DNA of 22,925 nucleotides from a virus: positions 1 to 22,925 of the IMG/VR virus record IMGVR_UViG_3300042560_000304; one strand, 5' to 3'. Below the pieces are notes generated by a model. It was not told the origin of the DNA. It saw only the letters and a list, made by a program, of their open reading frames with translations, and ran no database searches. Below, one piece after another: positions 1-5,796 of the stretch. Both the position numbers and the translations under genes were made by a program. Positions within the stretch are counted from its first letter, which is position 1, and the number at the start of each line of letters is the position of its first letter.

Positions 1-44
1 ATTGGGCTGCGCCCACACCGTAAACCATTCCCCCGAGATGAATC

Positions 45-1076
45 ATGGCGACTCTTCGCTCTGACATCATCATCCCAGAAATCTTCACTCCGTATTTAAT
101 TGAGGCCACTACTGCCCGTGATGCCTTTTTGGCTAGCGGTGTGGTTCAGCCCATGGCGGAGCTGAATGCAACTGAGGGTGGTGATTTTATCAATGTCCCC
201 TTCTGGAAAGCCAACCTGTCTGGCGACTTTGAAGTGCTGACCGACAGCACTTCGCTGACCCCCGGCAAAATCACCGCTGATAAGCAAGTCGGCGTGATCC
301 TGCACCGTGGCCGCGCCTTTGAGGCCCGCGACCTTGCAGCCCTGGCTGCTGGCGCTGACCCCATGGCTGCTATTGGCGCCAAAATCGCTGATTACGTTGC
401 TAACCAGCGTCAAAAGGACCTGCTGTCCTGCCTGGCCGGTGTGTTCGGTAGCCTGGGTTCTACCTCCAGCTCTGCTGCTTTCTTTGGCCTGACCATTGAC
501 GGCGAGTCTGGTGATACCCCCACCACGCTGAGCCCCCGCCACGTTGCCGAAGCCCGCAGCCTGCTGGGCGACCAAGGCGACAAACTGGCTGCTGTGTGTA
601 TGCACTCCAAGGTCTACTACGACCTGGTTGAGCGTCGCGCCATCGACTATGTGACCGAGACCGACGCACGTCTGACCTCCAGCGTCACCGACTTCGTTGG
701 CGGCAGCATTGCTGGCGCTTACGGCAATCCCACAGTCCCCACCTACATGGGTCTGCGAGTTTTGGTTTCGGATGATGTCCAAACCGACGGCAGCGGCAGC
801 TCGACCGAGTACGCCACCTACTTCTTCACCCAAGGAGCAGTGGCAAGCGGTGAGCAGCTCGCAATGCAGACCGAAACCGACCGTGACATCCTCGCCAAGA
901 GCGATGCCATGTCGATCGACCTGCACTACTGCTATCACCCCGTTGGTGCTAAGTGGGGCGTGACCACGGTCAACCCGACCCGCGCTCAACTGGAAACCGT
1001 CGGCAACTGGTCGAAGGTGTACGAGCTGAAGAACCTCGGCATCGTGCGCGCCACCAACACCTCCAACTTTGATTGA
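45..1076 (+). CDS. Major capsid protein
   Basis: A 343-residue protein that probably forms the icosahedral shell. The early segment (SDIIIPEIFTPYLIEATTAR, residues 6-25) and the later GGDFINVPFW pattern (about 46-55) resemble the Gp13-like, HK97-fold coat proteins of siphoviruses; this is recognition from memory, not a search. Length is normal for that group. No N-terminal scaffold or delta domain is obvious, so scaffold and protease should lie upstream, outside the window. It is followed after 11 bases by a probable decoration protein, which fits the usual order. The start is preceded only by a weak purine stretch. I am confident about the structural role and less so about the exact family. 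Confidence 0.88.
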   Translation: MATLRSDIIIPEIFTPYLIEATTARDAFLASGVVQPMAELNATEGGDFINVPFWKANLSGDFEVLTDSTSLTPGKITADKQVGVILHRGRAFEARDLAALAAGADPMAAIGAKIADYVANQRQKDLLSCLAGVFGSLGSTSSSAAFFGLTIDGESGDTPTTLSPRHVAEARSLLGDQGDKLAAVCMHSKVYYDLVERRAIDYVTETDARLTSSVTDFVGGSIAGAYGNPTVPTYMGLRVLVSDDVQTDGSGSSTEYATYFFTQGAVASGEQLAMQTETDRDILAKSDAMSIDLHYCYHPVGAKWGVTTVNPTRAQLETVGNWSKVYELKNLGIVRATNTSNFD

Positions 1077-1087
1077 GGTAACTAACC

Positions 1088-1507
1088 ATGGCACAACCTT
1101 CCCAGTTTGAACTGTCCAACGAGCAGTACATCGTTGCTGACCACTACATCGCCTCTTCGGTGGCCGATGTGCAGTTCTTCACCGCTCCGGTGAAGTGCCA
1201 AGTGGTCACCATCCGCGAGGTGCATGCCACCGCCGGTAGTGACGGCTCTGCTGTTTCTGGCACGATCCGTCGTTGCCAAGGCACCGAGGCTGCCACTGCT
1301 GGTGATGACCTGCTCGGTTCCACCAAGATCGACTTCAAGGGCACTGCTCTGACCGAGCAGAAGTTCGATGCTGCCGATTCTGGTGAGCTGACCAGCACCA
1401 CCGCCAACCTGACCCTGGAGGCTGGCGATCGTCTGTCTCTGGACGTCACCGGCACCACCACTGCTCTGGCTGGTGTGATCATCACCGTGCTGCTTAAGCG
1501 CATCTGA
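1088..1507 (+). CDS. Probable capsid decoration / head-stabilising protein
   Basis: A 139-residue protein rich in Thr, Ser, Ala and Gly, with alternating hydrophobic beta-strand-like segments and no membrane segment or enzymatic motif. I do not recognise a specific family. It lies directly behind the major capsid gene, the usual place for a head-decoration protein. It ends in a hydrophobic strand (AGVIITVLLKRI), typical of small beta-sandwich virion proteins. GAGG at 1075-1078 gives an acceptable ribosome binding site nine bases before the ATG. The stop codon overlaps the ATG of the next small ORF (TGATG). The function is inferred from position; it could instead be another small head protein. 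Confidence 0.6.
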   Translation: MAQPSQFELSNEQYIVADHYIASSVADVQFFTAPVKCQVVTIREVHATAGSDGSAVSGTIRRCQGTEAATAGDDLLGSTKIDFKGTALTEQKFDAADSGELTSTTANLTLEAGDRLSLDVTGTTTALAGVIITVLLKRI

Positions 1508-1695
1508 TGGGGCTGTTCGCTTTCCGGCGACTGCGTGATCGTGAGGCTGCCTCTGCGGAGGTGGCCTCTCTTTCTATGCCAGAGCCTAAACTAGACATAC
1601 CGGAGCCTGACGATGGCAATCACAATCGTGGCCACGCCAGGCGCGGCCGACGCAAACAGTTACCTGACGCTGGCAGCAGCGCAGGCGATCATTGA
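1507..1695 (+). CDS. Small hypothetical protein, uncertain
   Basis: A possible 62-residue highly charged protein starting MGLFAFRRLRDREAAS. Its ATG overlaps the stop codon of the preceding gene, which suggests translational coupling, and its first 35 or so codons fill an otherwise empty gap. The rest runs out of frame through the start of the next gene for 83 bases, which is unusual. That tail is Gly/Arg/His-rich and looks like shadow sequence (residues 37-62). One reading is a real short gene that lost its original stop near 1610. The other is that the 105-base gap is only a leader. I do not recognise a family and assign no function. Confidence 0.4.
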   Translation: MGLFAFRRLRDREAASAEVASLSMPEPKLDIPEPDDGNHNRGHARRGRRKQLPDAGSSAGDH

Positions 1696-2176
1696 TGGTT
1701 TTGTGCAGGATGCTGATGTCACGGCATGGGCATCAGCCACGACTGACCAGAAGAACCGAGCGCTGTTTACCGCAACGCAACGGCTAGACCGTGAGCGATT
1801 CCTTGGTGCACGAGCGACCGATACGCAGGCGCTGCAGTGGCCGCGTACTGGTGTGCGCAAGCCTGACACCTATATCAACACCTATGCGGTTGGCTTTCCG
1901 TTCCGCATCACGACGGATTACTTTACTGACACCGAGATCCCAACGCAGGTGCAATATGCGCAAGTAGTGCTGGCAACGTACCTGCACAACAACCCAGACG
2001 GGCTCGGCCTGAGCGGGCTGGAAGACTACAAAAACGTAAAGATCGGCAGCCTTGACGTGACGCCAAATCTCGGCTACGGCGCCGTTGGTGCGGACAAGGT
2101 GCCGCCGATTATGGAGCGTTATCTAACTGGCCTTAGAATAAGTGGACCGGGCAACGTCGCTATTCGCAGGAGCTGA
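1613..2176 (+). CDS. Head-tail connector, DnaT-like ssDNA-binding (DnaT_2) family
   Basis: A 187-residue protein with the recognisable opening of the DnaT_2 family found in phage connector blocks. Its features are TPGAADANSYLTLAAAQA (residues 8-25), a Trp-containing segment (TAWASA), LFTATQRLDR (about 51-60) and ALQWPRTGV (about 73-81). Despite the family name, this position between capsid and head-closure genes matches the adaptor that seats under the portal (gp6/gp15-like, alpha-helical). The C-terminus is variable. The start ATG has GGAG about ten bases upstream. A TAGACA hexamer lies 15 bases before the start. Connector role is inferred from family and synteny. Confidence 0.75.
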   Translation: MAITIVATPGAADANSYLTLAAAQAIIDGFVQDADVTAWASATTDQKNRALFTATQRLDRERFLGARATDTQALQWPRTGVRKPDTYINTYAVGFPFRITTDYFTDTEIPTQVQYAQVVLATYLHNNPDGLGLSGLEDYKNVKIGSLDVTPNLGYGAVGADKVPPIMERYLTGLRISGPGNVAIRRS

Positions 2177-2178
2177 TC

Positions 2179-2406
2179 ATGGACGACTACAGCATTGGCT
2201 TTGAGTACATCAGCGACACGGCTGCACACACCGGCAGGTTTTTTAAGCTGTATGCCGTGGCTGATGCTGTGATCAGCACTGCTACGGTGCAAAACGCAAC
2301 CGGTAACGCTTTTACGTCGGTTCCACTTGGCAAGGGCGATTTCATCGACGGCGTGTTTACCAGCGTCACGCTGGCTAGCGGCAAAATCATCGCTTACAGG
2401 ATCTGA
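2179..2406 (+). CDS. Small hypothetical virion-region protein
   Basis: A 75-residue protein with beta-rich, soluble character (for example KLYAVADAVISTATVQNATG, residues 23-42) and no signal peptide, membrane helix or catalytic motif that I can see. It begins two bases after the connector gene, with AGGAG about seven bases before its ATG. It shares a base with the following start (CTGATGG), so it is clearly part of the operon. Homologues in this slot are usually small structural proteins of the head or neck, but I do not recognise it and assign no function. Confidence 0.65.
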   Translation: MDDYSIGFEYISDTAAHTGRFFKLYAVADAVISTATVQNATGNAFTSVPLGKGDFIDGVFTSVTLASGKIIAYRI

Positions 2407-2615
2407 TGGCTTACGTTCTCCCCGGTGGCGGTGATGCTGTTGCCCGCGACGGGCTTGAGATTCCGACGCATGATTGCATCGTCAACACCTATGACGGTGC
2501 GAACAACTTGCTGACTGCAACGTACAAACGTGGCGGCACAAGCGGCAAAACCGTAGCAGTGCTGACAATGACCTACGACGGCAACAATAATCTGCTTACC
2601 GTTGTTCGGAGCTGA
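2406..2615 (+). CDS. Small hypothetical protein with duplicated YDG-NNLLT motif
   Basis: A 69-residue protein. Near its middle and C-terminus it carries two copies of a short element: TYDGANNLLTATY (about 28-40) and TYDGNNNLLTVVR (about 56-68), separated by a Gly/Lys-rich turn. Two such beta-hairpins suggest a compact duplicated beta fold. The start overlaps the previous stop codon (TGATG) and the next gene begins four bases after the stop, so co-translation is likely. I do not recognise the family. The neighbourhood suggests a small virion or head-fibre-associated protein. Confidence 0.62.
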   Translation: MAYVLPGGGDAVARDGLEIPTHDCIVNTYDGANNLLTATYKRGGTSGKTVAVLTMTYDGNNNLLTVVRS

Positions 2616-2618
2616 GCA

Positions 2619-3152
2619 ATGGCATTTAAGCTCAATCCGTTCACAAGTGGTCTTGATACAGTCCGCAACCAAATGCTGTGGGGATCGTTTTACGACACGA
2701 CTCAGCAGATTGCAGCGGCTGCCAACACTGCCTATTCAGTTGGCATCAATTCAACGGATGCTGATAGCCGTGGGATAAGCATTGTTTCTGGCTCACGAGT
2801 CACCTTTTCTAGGGCAGGCGTTTACAGCGTCACTTACTCTGTCCAGTTTGTGAACACAAGCAGCTCGATTCACGACATCAATATCTGGCTGCGCAAGAAC
2901 AATGAAGGTGACGCTGGCAACGTGCCGGCTAGCGACAGCAAGTTCAGCATCATTGCAAGGCATGGCAGCGTTGATGGCCACGTCATTGGTTGCGTGAACT
3001 ATGTTCTAAAACTTGCAGCTAATGATTATTTGGAGCTAATTTGGTCTACCACAGACGTAGCCGCTAGCATCCAATCGCTTCCATCCTCGCCATCGGGACC
3101 AGCTCATCCTTCCATTCCTGGCATTATCCTTACAGCAGTGCAGGTTGCCTAA
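2619..3152 (+). CDS. Jelly-roll (C1q/TNF-like) probable head-surface protein
   Basis: A 177-residue protein. The segment RVTFSRAGVYSVTYSVQFVN (about 59-78) is the characteristic strand pattern of C1q/TNF-like jelly rolls. It is followed by an INIWLRKN strand, a YVLKLAANDYLELIW pair of strands (about 127-141) and a hydrophobic closing strand (IPGIILTAVQVA). Such domains usually trimerise and bind ligands at virion surfaces. The gene lies inside the connector block, between the DnaT_2 adaptor and head-closure genes, which is not the standard location. It could be a head fibre or carbohydrate-binding decoration. The fold call rests on pattern recognition only. Confidence 0.6.
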   Translation: MAFKLNPFTSGLDTVRNQMLWGSFYDTTQQIAAAANTAYSVGINSTDADSRGISIVSGSRVTFSRAGVYSVTYSVQFVNTSSSIHDINIWLRKNNEGDAGNVPASDSKFSIIARHGSVDGHVIGCVNYVLKLAANDYLELIWSTTDVAASIQSLPSSPSGPAHPSIPGIILTAVQVA

Positions 3153-3511
3153 TGGCACTAGCTAGTCCGCTACGCAAGGTTGCCAGCAAGCTGATGGCAC
3201 GCTTTGGCGGTGTTGCAACGTTCCGCAGTGTGACCGCTGGCGCATACAACACCACCACAGGCGCATCGGCCGAGACAACTACAGACACCACCGTGCGTGG
3301 CGTACTGGAAGACGTGCGCCGCAGTGAGGTCAACGACCTGGTGCAGCAAGGCGACAAGCGGCTGATTATCGCAGCGCTGGATTTGAACGGCACCACACCG
3401 ACAACGGCTGACCGGATCGTGCTTAACAACCGCAGTTTGCAAATCATTGAGGTGCGCACGATTGAGCAGGACAATACGGCCATCACTTACGAGCTGATTC
3501 TGAGGGACTGA
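3152..3511 (+). CDS. Probable head closure (head-tail joining) protein
   Basis: A 119-residue protein. The layout is a short N-terminal helix (SPLRKVASKLMARFGGVATF), a Thr-rich loop, then strands ending in RIVLNNRSLQIIEVRTIEQD and YELILRD. This size and all-beta ending, with the last strand close to the C-terminus, match siphoviral head-closure proteins (SPP1 gp16 or Hc1-like). The order connector, head closure, gp10-like, terminator is the standard one. The ATG overlaps the previous stop (TAATG), and its own stop overlaps the next ATG. Assignment comes mainly from synteny and length. Confidence 0.65.
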   Translation: MALASPLRKVASKLMARFGGVATFRSVTAGAYNTTTGASAETTTDTTVRGVLEDVRRSEVNDLVQQGDKRLIIAALDLNGTTPTTADRIVLNNRSLQIIEVRTIEQDNTAITYELILRD

Positions 3512-3975
3512 TGGCACGCACCATTCGCATTGGTGATATTGGCGACTATGCCAGCCAGCAGTATGAAAAGCTGCTGCGTTCTGCAGTGTTTGAAACAGAA
3601 TTGCGGTTGAAAATGGCCAGCCCAGTTGACACTGGTAGATTCCGCGCTAGTTGGGCAACTGGTGAAAATACTGCTGGCAACTATGACGGCGCTGAACAAC
3701 AGCCAGCAACCGGAGCATGGCGAGAATCAACTAAGCCCCCAAGAGACCCATCGCTTGAGCGCAGAATTAGCATTGGCTATGAACATGGTCAAGAGCGCAT
3801 GGGTAACGTCTATAGCGTGCATAATAATCTGCCCTATGCAGAACGGCTTGCCACTGGATGGTCCAAACAGACTACCAATGCCCCTGGTGGCCAAGCAGGC
3901 TGGGTGCAAGGCATCGCCAAGGACATCCAAGGCTTTGTCAGGGCAAACGCAAACCGCATCGGCAGGGAATCATGA
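3511..3975 (+). CDS. Tail completion / neck protein, HK97 gp10-like
   Basis: A 154-residue protein containing the hallmark SPVDTGRFRASW (residues 37-48), preceded by an amphipathic helix (LLRSAVFETELRLKMA). It also has a YSVHNNLPYAERLATG segment (about 100-115), which matches the conserved xxNxxPYAxxLExG pattern of HK97 gp10-like and lambda Z-like proteins. These sit at the head-tail interface and complete the tail. It overlaps the next start (ATGA), so coupling is likely. The call is based on these two motifs together with the gene order. Confidence 0.82.
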   Translation: MARTIRIGDIGDYASQQYEKLLRSAVFETELRLKMASPVDTGRFRASWATGENTAGNYDGAEQQPATGAWRESTKPPRDPSLERRISIGYEHGQERMGNVYSVHNNLPYAERLATGWSKQTTNAPGGQAGWVQGIAKDIQGFVRANANRIGRES

Positions 3976-4394
3976 GCAGCACCTACAACGACGTTCGCGC
4001 TGCCATTGAAGGTCGCATCGCCACTGAGATGGCGCTGAACCCTGTATATCCGGTCAGCTATCAGAACGTCCCGTACAGCCCACCCAACAACACGCCATGG
4101 CTGCAGGTGTTCATACGCTTTGGCGATAACGCCTACGCGACGCTGCTGCCTACTGGTGGCGTTGGCATGAACCGGCAAAACGGCACGCTGACCGTGAACG
4201 TGTTTACCCCAGTCGGGCTTGGTGCTGGCGCTAATTTCACCATTGCAGAGCGCGTGAAGGACCTGTTTGACCGTAAAACGGTGTCAGCAATCAACTTTGA
4301 CGCAGCATCGGGTCCGGCGCAGGTCACGCCAGCATCGCCTGAGCCGTATTACCAGACGCAGTTGACGATTACTTTTGAGGCGTATTTAAACTGA
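3972..4394 (+). CDS. Tail terminator protein (DUF4128-like)
   Basis: A 140-residue protein. The N-terminal helix YNDVRAAIEGRIATEMA (residues 4-20), a following NVPYSPPNNTPWLQVFIRFG stretch and a TLTVNVFTPVGLGAG strand-loop fit the phage tail-terminator-like family DUF4128. The protein would cap the growing tail tube and dock it to the neck. I chose the ATG at 3972, which overlaps the previous stop as ATGA, because family members begin right at this helix. An upstream in-frame start would overlap the gp10-like gene heavily. It is the last gene before a 37-base gap containing a candidate promoter. Confidence 0.75.
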   Translation: MSSTYNDVRAAIEGRIATEMALNPVYPVSYQNVPYSPPNNTPWLQVFIRFGDNAYATLLPTGGVGMNRQNGTLTVNVFTPVGLGAGANFTIAERVKDLFDRKTVSAINFDAASGPAQVTPASPEPYYQTQLTITFEAYLN

Positions 4395-4402
4395 GTTAGA
4401 CT
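4375..4402 (+). promoter_or_regulatory. Candidate promoter for the major tail protein gene
   Basis: TAGACT at 4397-4402 lies in the short gap between the tail terminator and major tail genes, 29 bases before the ATG, with a weak TTGAGG at 4375-4380 spaced 16 bases away. The hexamer matches TATAAT at four positions, including the key A2 and T6. The downstream gene lacks a Shine-Dalgarno sequence and ends in a terminator. The same hexamer recurs before other late genes. This is inference only. Confidence 0.35.
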
Positions 4403-4431
4403 GACGCAAGCCAACTACCGCTCACAGGCTC

Positions 4432-5178
4432 ATGGCAACTGTTCTGTCCGGTACGTCCGGCGCTCTTTATTACGCACCCGCAGGCACCAGCGTGACCACG
4501 CTTGCCGCAGGTGCATTCCCATCGACCGGTTCCAACATCACCGTTGGCACCTACCTGGGCTTTAAGGTCAACGACCCCGTGACCCTGGCCTACCCCGCTG
4601 GCGCTACCACCACCAACGCCATTGCTGCTGGTGCTTACTTCGTTAAGACCTACGTCGCCAGCACCGGCATCATGACCATCAGCAGTACTGCTGGTGGCGC
4701 TGCTGCAAGCGCCACTGCATCCCCCAGTGGCTTCGGCGCTAACTTTGCCAGCATCACCTACACCGCTCCCGCTGCGGTTGGCGAGGTGCGGGAATGGAGC
4801 TTTGAAATCACCCGCGAGGAGATCGACGTTACCACCATCGGTCAAGAGTCGGCGCAATACGCCCCGTTCCGCGCTTATATCACCGGCTTTGCTGACGGTG
4901 AAGGTTCGGCCATGGTGTATATCACTGATGACGACACCAACCTGGCCAGCCGCATGGTCGAGGACGTGATCCAGCGCAACCAGTCCGGCGCTCAGATGAA
5001 GCTTTACATTGACCGCGTGATTGCCAGCGGCACTGTCAACGAGACCACCAGCCGGTCGATTTTGGTTCCCGTGATCCTGACATCAGCCAGCTTGACGGCT
5101 AACCCTGATGACGCACAGATGGTGGAAATTGCATTCCGTCCGTCGGCTGCTCCTACGTTTGACTTCAGCAAGTCGTAA
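4432..5178 (+). CDS. Major tail tube protein
   Basis: A 248-residue protein of tail-tube type. The tube fold is suggested by an N-terminal strand (SGTSGALYYAPAG, 6-18) and a C-terminal core. The core begins with VGEVREWSFEITREEIDVTT (116-135) and continues through paired strands to EIAFRP near the end. A region of about 90 residues between them (about 30-113) looks like an inserted beta domain that would protrude from the tail. The tail terminator lies upstream and the assembly chaperones downstream, the normal order. A candidate promoter precedes the gene and a strong terminator follows 10 bases after the stop, consistent with high, separate expression. Two later genes (11024 and 11449) look like divergent paralogues. 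Confidence 0.85.
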   Translation: MATVLSGTSGALYYAPAGTSVTTLAAGAFPSTGSNITVGTYLGFKVNDPVTLAYPAGATTTNAIAAGAYFVKTYVASTGIMTISSTAGGAAASATASPSGFGANFASITYTAPAAVGEVREWSFEITREEIDVTTIGQESAQYAPFRAYITGFADGEGSAMVYITDDDTNLASRMVEDVIQRNQSGAQMKLYIDRVIASGTVNETTSRSILVPVILTSASLTANPDDAQMVEIAFRPSAAPTFDFSKS

Positions 5179-5188
5179 GGCATTAATC

Positions 5189-5215
5189 GCCCCGGCCTTG
5201 CGCTGGGGCTTTTTT
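5189..5215 (+). terminator. Rho-independent terminator after the major tail gene
   Basis: A GC-rich inverted repeat, GCCCCGGC / GCTGGGGC (eight pairs, one of them G-T), encloses a five-base loop and is followed directly by six T residues. It begins ten bases after the tail tube stop codon. It would end or attenuate transcription before the chaperone genes, raising the tube protein relative to downstream products. Confidence 0.85.
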
Positions 5216-5226
5216 GTGTCTAGATT
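5198..5226 (+). promoter_or_regulatory. Candidate promoter for tail chaperone genes
   Basis: TTGCGC (5198-5203) and TAGATT (5221-5226) are spaced by exactly 17 bases and lie 21 bases before the chaperone ATG. The -35-like box overlaps the terminator stem. Restarting transcription straight after a terminator makes sense. The hexamer belongs to the recurring TAGA(C/T/A)T set seen before other genes. The gene has no Shine-Dalgarno sequence. Confidence 0.4.
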
Positions 5227-5247
5227 GCTGCCACACACCTAACAACC

Positions 5248-5589
5248 ATGGCAACCCGCGCGCTTGACCGGCTTAAAAAAGCGGCCAACCTAACGCCTAT
5301 CAAGAAGAAAGTTGAACTCAGCGACGGCAGCACGTTTGAGTTTTACAGCACACCGCTGACCATGGCCGAACGTGAGCGGGCGCAAAAGGACGCAGGCACC
5401 GATGAGGCCACTGCGTTTGCATTGCAACTGCTGGTGCAAAAGGCTAAGGATGAAAGCGGTCAGCCGCTGTTCCGTGCAGGCGAAGTGGCTGAGCTTAAAA
5501 ATGAAGTGCGCGACGCTGACCTGCAGTCGCTCATGCTGGCGGTGATCACATCCGACAGCGACGTGACTGAAGAAGACGCAAAAAACTAA
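5248..5589 (+). CDS. Tail assembly chaperone, short (G-type) form
   Basis: A 113-residue protein lying between the tail tube and tape measure genes, the canonical site of the lambda G/GT pair. It opens with a basic helix, then VELSDGSTFEFYSTPLTMAE (about 22-41), a typical beta-then-helix beginning. A mostly helical acidic C-terminus follows (DADLQSLMLAVITSDSD, about 91-107). The stop codon directly follows a slippery heptamer, so part of the ribosomes should continue in the -1 frame to make a longer form. The short form is expected to be the abundant one and to coat the tape measure during tail assembly; this is family knowledge. Confidence 0.85.
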   Translation: MATRALDRLKKAANLTPIKKKVELSDGSTFEFYSTPLTMAERERAQKDAGTDEATAFALQLLVQKAKDESGQPLFRAGEVAELKNEVRDADLQSLMLAVITSDSDVTEEDAKN

Positions 5590-5771
5590 AAGCCCAGGTC
5601 AAGCGCGACTGGATGCTGCGGTTGCAGATGCAGTTGGCGCGGGACTTGGGCTATACGCTGATGGAGCTGTCAGAGCGGATGACGCCGCAGGAGCTGCAGC
5701 TATGGGCCACGCTGTACGAAGTGGAAGCGCAGGAGCGGCAAGAAGCATCACGCAAGGCTAGACGCAGGTAG
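5248..5771 (+). CDS. Tail assembly chaperone, -1 frameshift fusion (GT-type)
   Basis: Reading shifts back one base at 5580-5586. Translation then continues from 5586 for 61 more codons to TAG at 5769-5771, giving about 174 residues. The extension is clean coding sequence: basic start (LKAQVKRDWMLRLQMQLAR), then DLGYTLMELSERMTPQELQL, then an acidic/basic helix ending in KARRR. The LGYTxxELxERMTxxEL pattern is what I expect of T-domain proteins, which contact the tube protein in lambda. The -1 frame has no convincing separate start, which supports production only by frameshifting. It fills the whole gap up to the tape measure gene. Confidence 0.85.
5580..5586 (+). promoter_or_regulatory. Programmed -1 ribosomal frameshift site (A AAA AAC)
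   Basis: The heptamer A AAA AAC fits the X XXY YYZ rule in the zero frame (GCA AAA AAC) and is followed at once by the zero-frame TAA. After slippage both tRNAs re-pair on AAA, and the next codon is CTA of the T-domain. A nested inverted repeat lies at 5604-5641 (CGCGACTG / CAGT-TGG-CGCG around CTGC-GGTT-GCAG). Its 17-base spacing is longer than typical stimulators, so its role is open. Confidence 0.85.
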
Positions 5772-5774
5772 AAT
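5769..5774 (+). promoter_or_regulatory. Possible -10-like element before the tape measure gene
   Basis: TAGAAT matches the -10 consensus at five of six positions and lies 22 bases before the GTG start of the tape measure gene. Its TAG is also the stop codon of the frameshift product, so it may be coincidental. No good -35 box is visible. It is listed because it fits a recurring set. Confidence 0.2.
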
Positions 5775-5796
5775 GACTTAAGTCAGGCTGTCGGTC

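Noticed and set aside
3-15. Perfect hairpin TGGGC-TGC-GCCCA near the left edge
   Set aside because: Only five pairs, with no T run on either strand. It may be a remnant of upstream coding sequence or chance; a terminator or operator cannot be supported.
96-1094. Long minus-strand open frame opposite the capsid gene
   Set aside because: It mirrors the plus-strand capsid reading frame. GC-rich codon bias creates such antisense frames. The composition (Gly/Val/His/Gln) is not protein-like and there is no ribosome binding site.
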